A stretch of 64,000 nt of DNA, taken from contig NZ_FRBY01000001.1 of NCBI RefSeq assembly GCF_900142735.1, positions 992,001 to 1,056,000 on the forward strand, given 5' to 3'. Each line of letters opens with the position of its first letter. The first letter of the stretch is position 1. Source of the DNA: Flavobacterium saccharophilum (GTDB taxonomy: Bacteria > Bacteroidota > Bacteroidia > Flavobacteriales > Flavobacteriaceae). The translations under genes and the position numbers were made by a program. The notes under the pieces are model-generated. The model did not search any database. It saw only the letters and a program-made list of their open reading frames with translations, and was not told the DNA's origin. Positions 18,557 to 26,765 of this stretch are shown here, piece by piece.

Positions 18557-18592
18557 CAAATGTAGTAACAGATTTTGGTAGAATACTAACAA
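18557..18592 (-). promoter_or_regulatory. Candidate promoter of surE
   Basis: Minus strand: perfect TACATTTG (18564-18557). A TTG (18592-18590) sits 25 nt upstream, slightly beyond the usual 17-23. Leader about 40 nt. Confidence 0.45.
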
Positions 18593-18722
18593 ATAAATAA
18601 AAATTGTCAACTAAATTAAAGAACGTTTTCGTGCATTAAACATTTTTATATCTTTAACAAAAAATTATAGTGAACTTGGCTTTCATGGCACAGTTTTTAC
18701 CGTAACTTAGATTAAAAAATTG

Positions 18723-20906
18723 ATGAATGCTATTATTAAATTTATGAAAAGAAATTATAAAATACTTATAGCCGTATTATGCTTGTCATTAACCTTATTT
18801 GCTTTTAAAATAAATGCAGATAAGTCAGAAGATCCGGACCCAAATAGAGATAAAACACTTTTAGAATTACTTGCATTTGTTATTGAAAAAGGACATTACA
18901 GTCCTGCAGAAATAAATGATGAGTTCTCTAAAGGAATTTTTAAAGATTATATTGATGCTTTAGATCCTTCAAAAAGGTTCTTTTTACAGTCTGATATTGA
19001 TGAATTTAAGCAATATGAGCTGCAATTAGATGACCAGTTTTTGAATAAGGATCTGACGTTTTTCAATTTGACTTATACCAGATTGATGAAGAGAATGGAA
19101 GAGAGCAAAAAACGTTACAAAACGATTTTGGCACAACCTTTCAATTACAATGTTGATGAGACTTTTAATGCAGATTATGAGCATATTCCTTATGCTAAAA
19201 ATGCAACGGAGATTAACGAAAGATGGAGAAAACAGATTAAATTATCTACACTTTCATCTCTTGTTACAAAACAAAAATTAGAAGAAGATAAAAAGAAAAC
19301 AGATCCTGCTTACAAAGCAAAATCTTTTGAAACTTTAGAAAAAGAAACTCGTGAGAGTTCTTTAAAATCTTTGGATGATAATTTCAGTTTAATTAAAGAT
19401 CTAAACAAAGAAGATTGGTTTTCTGTTTACGTAAATTCAATCATGACGCGTTTTGACCCGCACACAAGTTATTTTGCACCTGAAGAAAAAGACCGTTTTG
19501 ATGTAAACATTAGTGGGAAATTAGAAGGTATTGGAGCTAGATTAACTAAGAAAAATGATTTTACTCAAATCGATGAGTTGATTTCTGGAGGACCAGCATG
19601 GAAAGGAAAACAGCTTGAAGCTGGAGATTTAATTTTGAAGGTAGCACAAGGAAACGAGGAGCCTGTGGATGTTGTAGGTATGCGTTTGGATGATGTTGTG
19701 AAAAAAATTAAAGGTCACAAAGGAACCGAAGTAAAACTTACAGTTAAAAAAGTAGATGGTACTATTAAAGTAATTTCAATTATCAGAGATGTAGTTGAAA
19801 TTGAAGAAACATACGCTAAATCAAGTATTGTAGAAAGAAATGGATTGAAATACGGTGTTATCTACTTGCCTAAATTCTATATTGATTTTGAAAATAAAGA
19901 TGGCCGCGATGCCGGAAAAGATATTGCTCTTGAAGTAGAAAGATTGAAAAAAGAAGATATTAACGGAATCGTTCTTGATGTTCGTGATGATGGTGGTGGA
20001 TCTTTATCTACGGTAGTTGATATTGCTGGTTTGTTTATTGAAGAAGGACCAATTGTTCAGGTGAAATCTGCTGGTAAAAAGAAAGAAGTTTTATACGATA
20101 AAGATAAAAAAATCGAATGGGACGGACCACTAGTGATTATGGTAAACAGTTTCTCAGCTTCGGCTTCAGAGATTTTGGCTGCTGCAATTCAGGATTACAA
20201 GCGTGGAGTAATTATTGGAAGTAAACAAACTTACGGAAAAGGTACTGTACAAAACGTTTTAGATTTAAATCAGTTTGTTCGTAATGCTAATTATGGTGAT
20301 TTAGGCGCTTTGAAAATTACCGGACAAAAATTCTACAGAATCAATGGTGGATCAACTCAGTTAGAGGGTGTCCATAGTGACGTGGTAATGCCAGATCGTT
20401 ATGCTTACTTAAAAATGGGTGAACGTGATATTGATAACGCAATGCCATGGGATAAAATAGATCCTGCTGATTATAATACCTGGACTTCAAATGAGAAATT
20501 TAATCAGGCGATTGCAAACAGCAGAAGTAGAATTGCAGGTAATGCTCAGTTTAAATTAATTGAGGATAATGCTAAATGGATTGATGTTAAAAACAAAGAA
20601 AATACCTATAGTTTAAATATTAATAGTTTTAAGGCGACTCAAGAGCAAGTTGAAAATGAAGGTAAAAAATATAAGCCAATTTCAGATTACAAAAACAATT
20701 TAGTCTTTAAATCTTTGCCTTATGAAGAGCTTGAGATGAACAGCGATGCAACACTAAAAGAAAAAAGAGAAGCATGGCATCAGGCGTTAGCTAAAGACGT
20801 TTATGTTGAAGAAGCATTAAATGTTTTGGATGATTTACAAACTAAAGGTTTGGTAAAGAACAGCGTTAGTCCTAAAATGAAAAAAGATAAATTAGTTAAA
20901 TCTTAA
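18723..20906 (+). CDS. prc: Carboxy-terminal processing (tail-specific) protease, S41A
   Basis: 727 residues. A single N-terminal hydrophobic segment (about 15-30) anchors or exports it. A TSP N-terminal helical region, a PDZ domain (about 245-345), the S41 catalytic domain and a DUF3340-like C-terminal part follow. The catalytic Ser lies in FSASASEILAAA and the Lys in TYGKGTVQ, as in E. coli Prc. It trims or degrades periplasmic proteins by their C-terminal tails. An in-frame TTG precedes the ATG by one codon; I use the ATG. A possible promoter (TTG-N24-TAACTTAG, 18676-18710) is weak. Confidence 0.93.
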   Translation: MNAIIKFMKRNYKILIAVLCLSLTLFAFKINADKSEDPDPNRDKTLLELLAFVIEKGHYSPAEINDEFSKGIFKDYIDALDPSKRFFLQSDIDEFKQYELQLDDQFLNKDLTFFNLTYTRLMKRMEESKKRYKTILAQPFNYNVDETFNADYEHIPYAKNATEINERWRKQIKLSTLSSLVTKQKLEEDKKKTDPAYKAKSFETLEKETRESSLKSLDDNFSLIKDLNKEDWFSVYVNSIMTRFDPHTSYFAPEEKDRFDVNISGKLEGIGARLTKKNDFTQIDELISGGPAWKGKQLEAGDLILKVAQGNEEPVDVVGMRLDDVVKKIKGHKGTEVKLTVKKVDGTIKVISIIRDVVEIEETYAKSSIVERNGLKYGVIYLPKFYIDFENKDGRDAGKDIALEVERLKKEDINGIVLDVRDDGGGSLSTVVDIAGLFIEEGPIVQVKSAGKKKEVLYDKDKKIEWDGPLVIMVNSFSASASEILAAAIQDYKRGVIIGSKQTYGKGTVQNVLDLNQFVRNANYGDLGALKITGQKFYRINGGSTQLEGVHSDVVMPDRYAYLKMGERDIDNAMPWDKIDPADYNTWTSNEKFNQAIANSRSRIAGNAQFKLIEDNAKWIDVKNKENTYSLNINSFKATQEQVENEGKKYKPISDYKNNLVFKSLPYEELEMNSDATLKEKREAWHQALAKDVYVEEALNVLDDLQTKGLVKNSVSPKMKKDKLVKS

Positions 20907-20928
20907 TTTTAGAAAATATATTGTTATT

Positions 20929-20968
20929 AAGCGCTCCAAAAAAGTTTATTTTTTGGAGCGCTTTTTTT
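20929..20968 (+). terminator. Intrinsic terminator of prc
   Basis: Perfect 15-bp stem (20929-20943 with 20949-20963) rich in GCGCTCC, loop GTTTA, and a T run to 20968. Confidence 0.92.
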
Positions 20969-20999
20969 GTAAGTTTAATAAACTAAAGATATTGTGTAG

Positions 21000-21788
21000 A
21001 TGAGAAATTGTATTTTATTAGGTTTGATCGTTTTGATTTCTGTTTCCTGTAAAAAAGAAATAACAGAAAGCACTGCCAATAAGGATTTAAAAGAAACGGA
21101 ATCAAATTTTGTCACCAATCAGACCCATGCAGATTCAATTTATACTTTTGCTTATTTGCCAACGTCAACGACTAAACAAATTGTAAAGCATAAATACTAT
21201 ACACTTTCGTATAATGAGAAATTTGAACAAGCCGAATGGGTTGCCTATGAATTAAAGAAGGAATATCTCACAAATAATGATTTTAAAAGGCCTTATTTTA
21301 TTGAAGATCCAAAAGTAGTAACCGGTTCTGCAGATTGGAGAAACTATAAAAAGTCTGGCTATGACAAAGGGCATCTTTGTCCGGCTGGTGATATGGAGTT
21401 TAATAAGGATGCCTATACAGATACATTTTATACCTCAAATATTTCACCCCAAAAGCATGATTTTAATAGCGGAATCTGGAATAGATTAGAGCAGAAAACC
21501 CGTTATTGGGCTGAAAAGTATAACGATATTTATGTCGTAACAGGTGGGATTCTGAAAGATTCAGACAAAAAAATAGGGACAGAAAAAGTTGCTGTCCCTA
21601 AGTATTTTTATAAAATCATTTTGGCTAAATCTGGAAAGGAGCATAAAGCAATTTCCTTTTTAGTTCCGAATGAAGATAGCGATAAGTCAATTTATGATTT
21701 CGTTGTTCCAATTGAAACTTTGGAAAAAATGACCGGAATTGATTTCTTCCCAAATTTAAAAAACTTAAAAAGTAGTAAGGACTTTTAA
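21000..21788 (+). CDS. Secreted DNA/RNA non-specific endonuclease, lipoprotein
   Basis: 262 residues. Lipoprotein signal VLISVSC puts the anchor at Cys17. The beta-beta-alpha-metal nuclease signature is complete: DKGHLCPAGDM (catalytic His125) followed by NISPQKHDFNSGIWNRLE, with Asn156 and Glu164 as metal ligand and partner by comparison with Serratia nuclease. It should degrade extracellular nucleic acids for phosphate or nitrogen. The DRGH arginine is Lys here, a common variant. Its last 24 nt overlap the end of the convergent rpe gene. Confidence 0.92.
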   Translation: MRNCILLGLIVLISVSCKKEITESTANKDLKETESNFVTNQTHADSIYTFAYLPTSTTKQIVKHKYYTLSYNEKFEQAEWVAYELKKEYLTNNDFKRPYFIEDPKVVTGSADWRNYKKSGYDKGHLCPAGDMEFNKDAYTDTFYTSNISPQKHDFNSGIWNRLEQKTRYWAEKYNDIYVVTGGILKDSDKKIGTEKVAVPKYFYKIILAKSGKEHKAISFLVPNEDSDKSIYDFVVPIETLEKMTGIDFFPNLKNLKSSKDF

Positions 21789-22427
21789 TTCTGCAATAGT
21801 CTGAGTTGGATTTTCGGCTTTAAAAACAAAACTTCCAGCGACTAAAACATCTGCTCCGGCTTCTACTAGTTGTTTAGCATTTTTACTAGTTACGCCGCCA
21901 TCAATTTCAATAATAGTCGATGCATTTTTACGAGTAATCAAAGCTTTTAGTTTCTCTACCTTAGTATAAGTGTTTTCAATGAATGACTGCCCTCCAAAAC
22001 CAGGATTCACACTCATAATAAGTACTAAGTCAATGTCGTTGATAACATCTTCTAATAAATCAATATTCGTGTGAGGATTGATTGCAACTCCTGCTTTCAT
22101 TCCTTCAGCCTTAATAGCCTGTAGTGTTCTGTGCAAGTGTGTGCAAGCTTCATAATGTACAGTTAGAATATTGGCACCTAAATCAGCAAAAGTTTTAATG
22201 TAGCGGTCTGGATCAATTATCATTAAATGTACGTCGATTGTTTTTTTAGCGTGTCTTGAAATCGCTTCTAGAACCGGCATTCCAAAAGAGATATTCGGCA
22301 CAAAAACTCCGTCCATAATATCAATGTGAAACCAATCAGCCTGACTGTTATTGATCATTTCGATATCACGTTGTAGATTGGCAAAATCGGCTGCAAGAAC
22401 AGAAGGAGCAATAAGTGTATTCTTCAT
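21765..22427 (-). CDS. rpe: Ribulose-phosphate 3-epimerase
   Basis: 220 residues, a typical TIM-barrel epimerase of the pentose phosphate pathway (ribulose 5-phosphate to xylulose 5-phosphate). Signatures: APSVLAADFANL at the N-terminus, DIMDGVFVPNISFG, VHLMI, MSVNPGFGGQSF, EIDGGV and a phosphate-binding VAGSFVF at the end. It is monocistronic with a TATCTTTGC element at 22453-22460. The 380-bp space upstream of it is filled with repeats. It overlaps the nuclease gene tail-to-tail by 24 nt. Confidence 0.97.
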   Translation of the reverse strand: MKNTLIAPSVLAADFANLQRDIEMINNSQADWFHIDIMDGVFVPNISFGMPVLEAISRHAKKTIDVHLMIIDPDRYIKTFADLGANILTVHYEACTHLHRTLQAIKAEGMKAGVAINPHTNIDLLEDVINDIDLVLIMSVNPGFGGQSFIENTYTKVEKLKALITRKNASTIIEIDGGVTSKNAKQLVEAGADVLVAGSFVFKAENPTQTIAELKVLTTF

Positions 22428-22452
22428 TTTGTGTAGTTGTGTGTTATTTTGG

Positions 22453-22460
22453 CAAAGATA
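22453..22460 (-). promoter_or_regulatory. -7 element of rpe
   Basis: Perfect TATCTTTGC on the minus strand, about 25 nt before the ATG. The expected -33 position carries TTC instead of TTG (22483-22481, spacing 20). Confidence 0.45.
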
Positions 22461-22483
22461 AATTTTTTATTATTTAGATTGAA

Positions 22484-22640
22484 ATTTAACCGCAAAGGCC
22501 GCAAAGATTTACACAAAGGCCGCAAAGATTTTTTATAAGCTTGTTGAAATTATAAGGTCAGAAAGCTTTGTGAACTTTGTGCTTTCAACATTTCAATAGA
22601 AAAAAACTTTATGAACTTTGTGGTAGAAAATAGTAGCAAA
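22484..22640. repeat. Intergenic word repeat (CGCAAAG / CTTTGTG type)
   Basis: The 17-mer AAAGGCCGCAAAGATTT occurs at 22494-22510 and 22515-22531, 21 nt apart. Downstream, AACTTTGTG occurs twice (near 22573 and 22614). The CACAAAG and CTTTGTG words are complementary, so the block can fold. With the rpoD terminator and a second repeat it fills the 380-bp rpe-rpoD gap. I see no gene here. Confidence 0.6.
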
Positions 22641-22644
22641 TAAA

Positions 22645-22669
22645 AAACTCCGGTAATCAGCCGGAGTTT
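22645..22669 (-). terminator. Intrinsic terminator of rpoD
   Basis: 9-bp stem (AAACTCCGG, 22645-22653, with 22661-22669), seven-base loop. On the minus strand it ends in a six-T run, which orients it as the end of the rpoD transcript. Confidence 0.85.
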
Positions 22670-22744
22670 CAATCATCAATCAAAAAACGAACAGTCAATC
22701 AAACTGTTGTTTGCTTTACGGTCCAATATAGGCAGTTTCGCAAT

Positions 22745-22784
22745 AAATTCCAAATTCCAATAAAATAATTGGGATTTGGAATTT
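22745..22784. repeat. Palindromic TTGGAATTT repeat downstream of rpoD
   Basis: 17-bp stem with one wobble (22745-22761 with 22768-22784) around AAAATA. Its left arm, read on the minus strand, contains the same TTGGAATTTGGAATTT 16-mer seen at 5572-5587. It lies between the rpoD stop and the rpoD terminator. Confidence 0.7.
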
Positions 22785-22807
22785 CTAATATTGGATTTTG
22801 TGGGGTT

Positions 22808-23671
22808 TTATCCCAAATAAGTTTTAAGAATTTTACTTCTTGAAGTATGTTTTAATCTGCGGATTGCTTTTTCTTTAATCTGACGTACACGTTCACGAGT
22901 TAAGTCGAAAGTTTCTCCAATTTCTTCTAATGTCATTGGGTGCTGATCACCAAGGCCAAAGTATAAACGAACTACATCAGCTTCTCTTGGAGTTAATGTT
23001 TCTAATGAACGTTCAATTTCAGTACGTAATGATTCATGAATTAATTCTCTGTCTGGGTTTGGAGATTCACCTGAACGTAAAACGTCATAAAGGTTAGAAT
23101 CTTCTCCTTCAACAAGAGGTGCATCCATTGATAAGTGACGACCAGAGTTTTTCATAGACTCTTTTACGTCATTTACAGTCATGTCAAGTTCTTTTGCAAT
23201 TTCTTCAGCAGAAGGCGGACGCTCATTAGATTGCTCTAATAACGCATACATTTTGTTGATTTTATTGATAGAACCAATTTTGTTTAATGGTAAACGAACA
23301 ATACGGGATTGTTCTGCCAAAGCCTGAAGGATAGATTGACGAATCCACCAAACTGCGTAAGAGATAAATTTGAAACCACGTGTTTCATCAAAACGTTGAG
23401 CGGCTTTAATTAATCCTAAGTTTCCTTCGTTAATTAAATCAGGAAGCGTTAATCCTTGATTTTGATATTGTTTAGCAACCGATACTACGAAACGTAGGTT
23501 GGCTTTTGTAAGTTTTTCTAAAGCTCTTTGATCACCAGCCTTTATTCTTTGTGCTAATTCTACCTCTTCATCAGCGGTAATTAGGTCAACTTTTCCGATT
23601 TCTTGTAGATATTTATCTAACGATGCAGTTTCACGATTGGTTACCTGCTTGGTGATTTTAAGTTGTCTCAT
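22808..23671 (-). CDS. rpoD: Primary RNA polymerase sigma factor (short Bacteroidota type)
   Basis: 287 residues. Sigma-70 regions 1.2 to 4 are present: [16 protein letters not shown] near the N-terminus, region 2 [20 protein letters not shown] and [10 protein letters not shown] (-7 recognition), region 3, and the region 4 helix-turn-helix [20 protein letters not shown]. Region 1.1 is missing, as expected for the Bacteroidota primary sigma, which reads TTG/TAnnTTTG promoters like those listed here. It stands alone, with terminators on either side and palindromic repeats downstream. No perfect TAnnTTTG was found just upstream. Confidence 0.96.
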   Translation of the reverse strand: MRQLKITKQVTNRETASLDKYLQEIGKVDLITADEEVELAQRIKAGDQRALEKLTKANLRFVVSVAKQYQNQGLTLPDLINEGNLGLIKAAQRFDETRGFKFISYAVWWIRQSILQALAEQSRIVRLPLNKIGSINKINKMYALLEQSNERPPSAEEIAKELDMTVNDVKESMKNSGRHLSMDAPLVEGEDSNLYDVLRSGESPNPDRELIHESLRTEIERSLETLTPREADVVRLYFGLGDQHPMTLEEIGETFDLTRERVRQIKEKAIRRLKHTSRSKILKTYLG

Positions 23672-23754
23672 TTTCTTGTCTCCTTATTTTTAAAGTGTAC
23701 AAATGGTTATACGTAAGAAGTTTCAAAAAGGTTACAATAATTTGAAAAAAAAAT

Positions 23755-23792
23755 AAAAATTCCCGTTTCAAAAATTTTGAAACGGGAATTTT
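23755..23792 (-). terminator. Terminator of the MG2/DUF4249/TonB operon
   Basis: A near-continuous palindrome AAAATTCCCGTTTCA...TGAAACGGGAATTTT, followed on the minus strand by a T-rich tail. It lies 19 nt after the stop of the last operon gene and upstream of rpoD. Confidence 0.88.
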
Positions 23793-23810
23793 ATTGATTT
23801 TCTTAAGCTT

Positions 23811-25565
23811 TTAATTTACTAAGGAATCTTTTACTTCAATTATTTCTTTTAAAGAAACTGGTAAGCCATTTTTTGTAAATCCTTCAAGGACAATTTCAAA
23901 TAAACCTGAATTATCAGAAGTATAGAATGTATTATTGCTTTCATTGTTTAGTTTTACTTCTGGATTCCAAAACAATTGGTTTCTAAAATCTGGAATTCTT
24001 TCGTTGTCAGCAATATTAGTATAATCAATTTTATTATATATTTTTTTTAACTGTGGTCTTAGTATGGAAGTATTTACAATTGAGCTTGCCTTTTGAGTGC
24101 TTTTGAAATCTTTGTCGAAAGTAGAAAAAATAATTACTCCGTTAAATGATTTCGCCCCAACATAATATCGTCCTACAATTAATTCGATTTTATATACATT
24201 TTTCATGTTGTAGGTCATCAATTCGTTCTGATTTTCCAAATATAATCCATCAACAAGTACTAATGCAGCTTCTGGTAGTTGTGGGAAAACACTAGGATCA
24301 TTTACGTGCAAATAAACTTTGTCGTCTTTTTGCTTATGATATATTTCTGTCGCAACTTCAGTTATAGTTTCTTTTAAGGTTTTAAATCGTGTATAATCAT
24401 CTAAAACATATTCTTTTGCTATCGGATAATAAAATGGATCATAGCTTGGTGCTTTGACAATGTTATCTGTTTTTTTGTGATAGTAAGCATTTTCTATTTG
24501 GCTTGATATTGATCTGTTTACCAGGCTTTCTTTTATTACATAAGATAACGGAGAATCTGCATTAAATGTTAATTTAGAATAATCTATTTTAGGCAATTCA
24601 TCTACCGAAAGAGTATAACGAGATGCGTTATCATCAATAATTTGTACTGTAATGGCATTGTTGTAATTTGCTTTGTCTATGCTAAAAATGAACTTTCCAT
24701 TACTGTCTGTTTTAACTGCTTTAAAAGCAAATGATTTGCCAGGAAGTGATAGTGCAACTGTAATATTTTCGACTTTATCACTACCATTTATTGAAGCAAT
24801 TTTACCAGAAATAACTTCACCTCTAATTTCAGGTAAAATAATATTAGAATCCGGACTCAAAAGTGCAACTGTATTGTTTTTACTGAAAGATGAAAAATTG
24901 GCCGCTGCAATTTGATTTTGAGCCGGCAAATTGTCTATTTTTCTAACAGATAAGGAGTAACTCCCGTCTTTAAAAACTGGATTGACAGGTTCGATTTTTA
25001 AAGATACTAATTCGCGATTGCCAAAGCTTTTTTTGTTAAGATTGAATTTTACATTCTCATTAGTAATGCTCTTTTCTGTTGGAGTCGATTGGTTTCCGTT
25101 CGTGGCTATATTGCTGCTGCTGTTGGGTGTCGCATTTGATACAGTTTCTTTTTCGCTTGTCTTAAACGGATTAATGATTGTAATGTCTATTTGAAAAAAA
25201 TCTGCGGTTGACTTGTTTAGCATCCAATCAGTATAGCCAATCAGTTTGTAATTTCCTGTTTTTAAATTTGTTGGTATGAAATAGTCTCCTTGCCCATAAG
25301 AATTTTCTAAGGCGACTTTAGTTTTAAAAACCGAATTTTTATCACTGTCAACAAGTTCAATGTAAGCAATTTTGCTAATGATACTCGGCGTTTTGTCTGA
25401 AGATTTCAGACAATATATTTTGTACAATAAGCTCTCTCCTGAAACAAAGGTAGTTGCATTTGCATGAATAAATACCGTTTCGTCTAAAGCAACGATCGAT
25501 TGTGCGCTGGTTAATTGCGTATTAATTAATACAAACAATAATATAAGGTGTTTTAATTTGTCCAA
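23811..25565 (-). CDS. Secreted MG2-domain protein with plug-like domain, unknown
   Basis: 584 residues, exported (signal about 1-21). Domain order by eye: an MG2/macroglobulin-like domain (about 25-135: HANATTFVSGESLLYKIY, GNYKLIGYTDWM); a low-complexity N/S/T linker; a carboxypeptidase-regulatory-like beta domain (about 245-320: TDSNGKFIFSI); and a region resembling a TonB receptor plug (about 410-480: ALVLVDGLYL, FNGVIIFST) without any barrel. The start codon is TTG (25565-25563), overlapping the DUF4249 gene by 13 nt; no ATG gives a signal peptide. It is the last gene of a four-gene operon. Its function is unknown, perhaps as a surface partner of the receptor. Confidence 0.8.
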   Translation of the reverse strand: MDKLKHLILLFVLINTQLTSAQSIVALDETVFIHANATTFVSGESLLYKIYCLKSSDKTPSIISKIAYIELVDSDKNSVFKTKVALENSYGQGDYFIPTNLKTGNYKLIGYTDWMLNKSTADFFQIDITIINPFKTSEKETVSNATPNSSSNIATNGNQSTPTEKSITNENVKFNLNKKSFGNRELVSLKIEPVNPVFKDGSYSLSVRKIDNLPAQNQIAAANFSSFSKNNTVALLSPDSNIILPEIRGEVISGKIASINGSDKVENITVALSLPGKSFAFKAVKTDSNGKFIFSIDKANYNNAITVQIIDDNASRYTLSVDELPKIDYSKLTFNADSPLSYVIKESLVNRSISSQIENAYYHKKTDNIVKAPSYDPFYYPIAKEYVLDDYTRFKTLKETITEVATEIYHKQKDDKVYLHVNDPSVFPQLPEAALVLVDGLYLENQNELMTYNMKNVYKIELIVGRYYVGAKSFNGVIIFSTFDKDFKSTQKASSIVNTSILRPQLKKIYNKIDYTNIADNERIPDFRNQLFWNPEVKLNNESNNTFYTSDNSGLFEIVLEGFTKNGLPVSLKEIIEVKDSLVN

Positions 25566-26743
25566 AATGAAGGTATTTGGTTAGATGAAAAGGAAGTGCA
25601 ATCGCCACATTCTACAGGAACCATGTAATAAAAACTGGATTCTATATTGTATTTATATGTAATAGTATGAGAATTAACTCTATCAATTAAAACATTTCCA
25701 CGACAGGGAGTAGGCATACTAAAGCCAAAGCAAAATTTAAATTCTTCTTCTGTGCAATCTGTATAGTATGGCGGAAGTGTTTCTCCAGGAAATAAATCAG
25801 AGTAATTAAAAAATATTCTTTTTGATGAAAAAGATGAAACTTCAAAAAAGCCAATTACTTTTTCACCAGTATTAGAAACACATTTTAAATTTCCGTTGAT
25901 AAAACCTGGCTGTTTAGGAGATAATACACTAGCCGAACTAGAAATTTCTTTCATCGTTTTACGGAAGGTATAGGATTCTAAATTTTGCACGTATTGCTTC
26001 ACCAGGATGCTGTAACGATGGCTGATGATATAATTTTGATCACTGATAAAACGAACAGGAAAGTTAACGCGATCTTCTTGCAAATTTGTTGTAGTGGTTA
26101 AGATGATATCATTTGAGGCTTTAGTACTGTAACACACTCTGGTATTAGGATCGTTAGGCTCTAGTCCAACTGTTTGAGGGCCTGTAACTACCAATTTTTC
26201 CTGACGGTATACAGGCGCAATAATTTTGTAGGTCTCTTCATACTCGTATCTGTAGTATTTTGAAGTATTGCTCGGATCATAGTTGTTTACTCTAATTTGA
26301 ACCCCTCTTCCTTCTTTGCTGTCTGTAACAACTGTAGGAATAACGCTTTCAATTTGATTTTCAGTAGTAAGGGTTTCGTTTGACGATTGGTATACTTTAC
26401 CGTCCTTGGTTTTTATTTCTAAAGTATAAATTCTGTTAGGCACAGCTTGAAAGTCGGCTTCTGATACATAGATGCCGTTATCTTCTTTAAAATTAAATAC
26501 AGTTCCTTGGTCGTCTTTAACTGTTACTGTAGCTCCAGTTTCATTTACAACACCGTCATCTTCAAGTTTAGCAGTTTTAGATAGTTTAACTTCTTGCTTT
26601 TTTAATTCATTAGTTATAGTTGCCTCAACAACCAGAGCTTCTTCATAAGTATCTGATTGTAATACATAAGTCTCTGTGCAGCTGCTCAAAAAAAGACTCA
26701 GTAATAGAAGGAGGGCGTATTTATTTTTATATATTGTTTTCAT
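25553..26743 (-). CDS. DUF4249-family outer-membrane lipoprotein
   Basis: 396 residues. Lipoprotein signal LLLLSLFLSSC with Cys22. The N-terminal beta-rich part (EEALVVEATITNELKKQEV, ETGATVTVKDDQGTVF) and the Cys-rich C-terminal part (CTEEEFKFCFGF, PTPCRGNVL, VECGDCTSF ending in PSFWTN) match the DUF4249 pattern. This family sits beside TonB-dependent receptors throughout Bacteroidota. By analogy with SusD it may capture a ligand at the surface, though no ligand is known. It lies 22 nt after the receptor gene and overlaps the MG2 gene. Confidence 0.88.
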   Translation of the reverse strand: MKTIYKNKYALLLLLSLFLSSCTETYVLQSDTYEEALVVEATITNELKKQEVKLSKTAKLEDDGVVNETGATVTVKDDQGTVFNFKEDNGIYVSEADFQAVPNRIYTLEIKTKDGKVYQSSNETLTTENQIESVIPTVVTDSKEGRGVQIRVNNYDPSNTSKYYRYEYEETYKIIAPVYRQEKLVVTGPQTVGLEPNDPNTRVCYSTKASNDIILTTTTNLQEDRVNFPVRFISDQNYIISHRYSILVKQYVQNLESYTFRKTMKEISSSASVLSPKQPGFINGNLKCVSNTGEKVIGFFEVSSFSSKRIFFNYSDLFPGETLPPYYTDCTEEEFKFCFGFSMPTPCRGNVLIDRVNSHTITYKYNIESSFYYMVPVECGDCTSFSSNQIPSFWTN

Positions 26744-26765
26744 GATTTTTGAATCCGTTGGGAAA

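Noticed and set aside
22484..22640. Possible CRISPR-like array
   Set aside because: Only two exact units, no spacers of constant length and no cas genes; it fits the word-repeat family.
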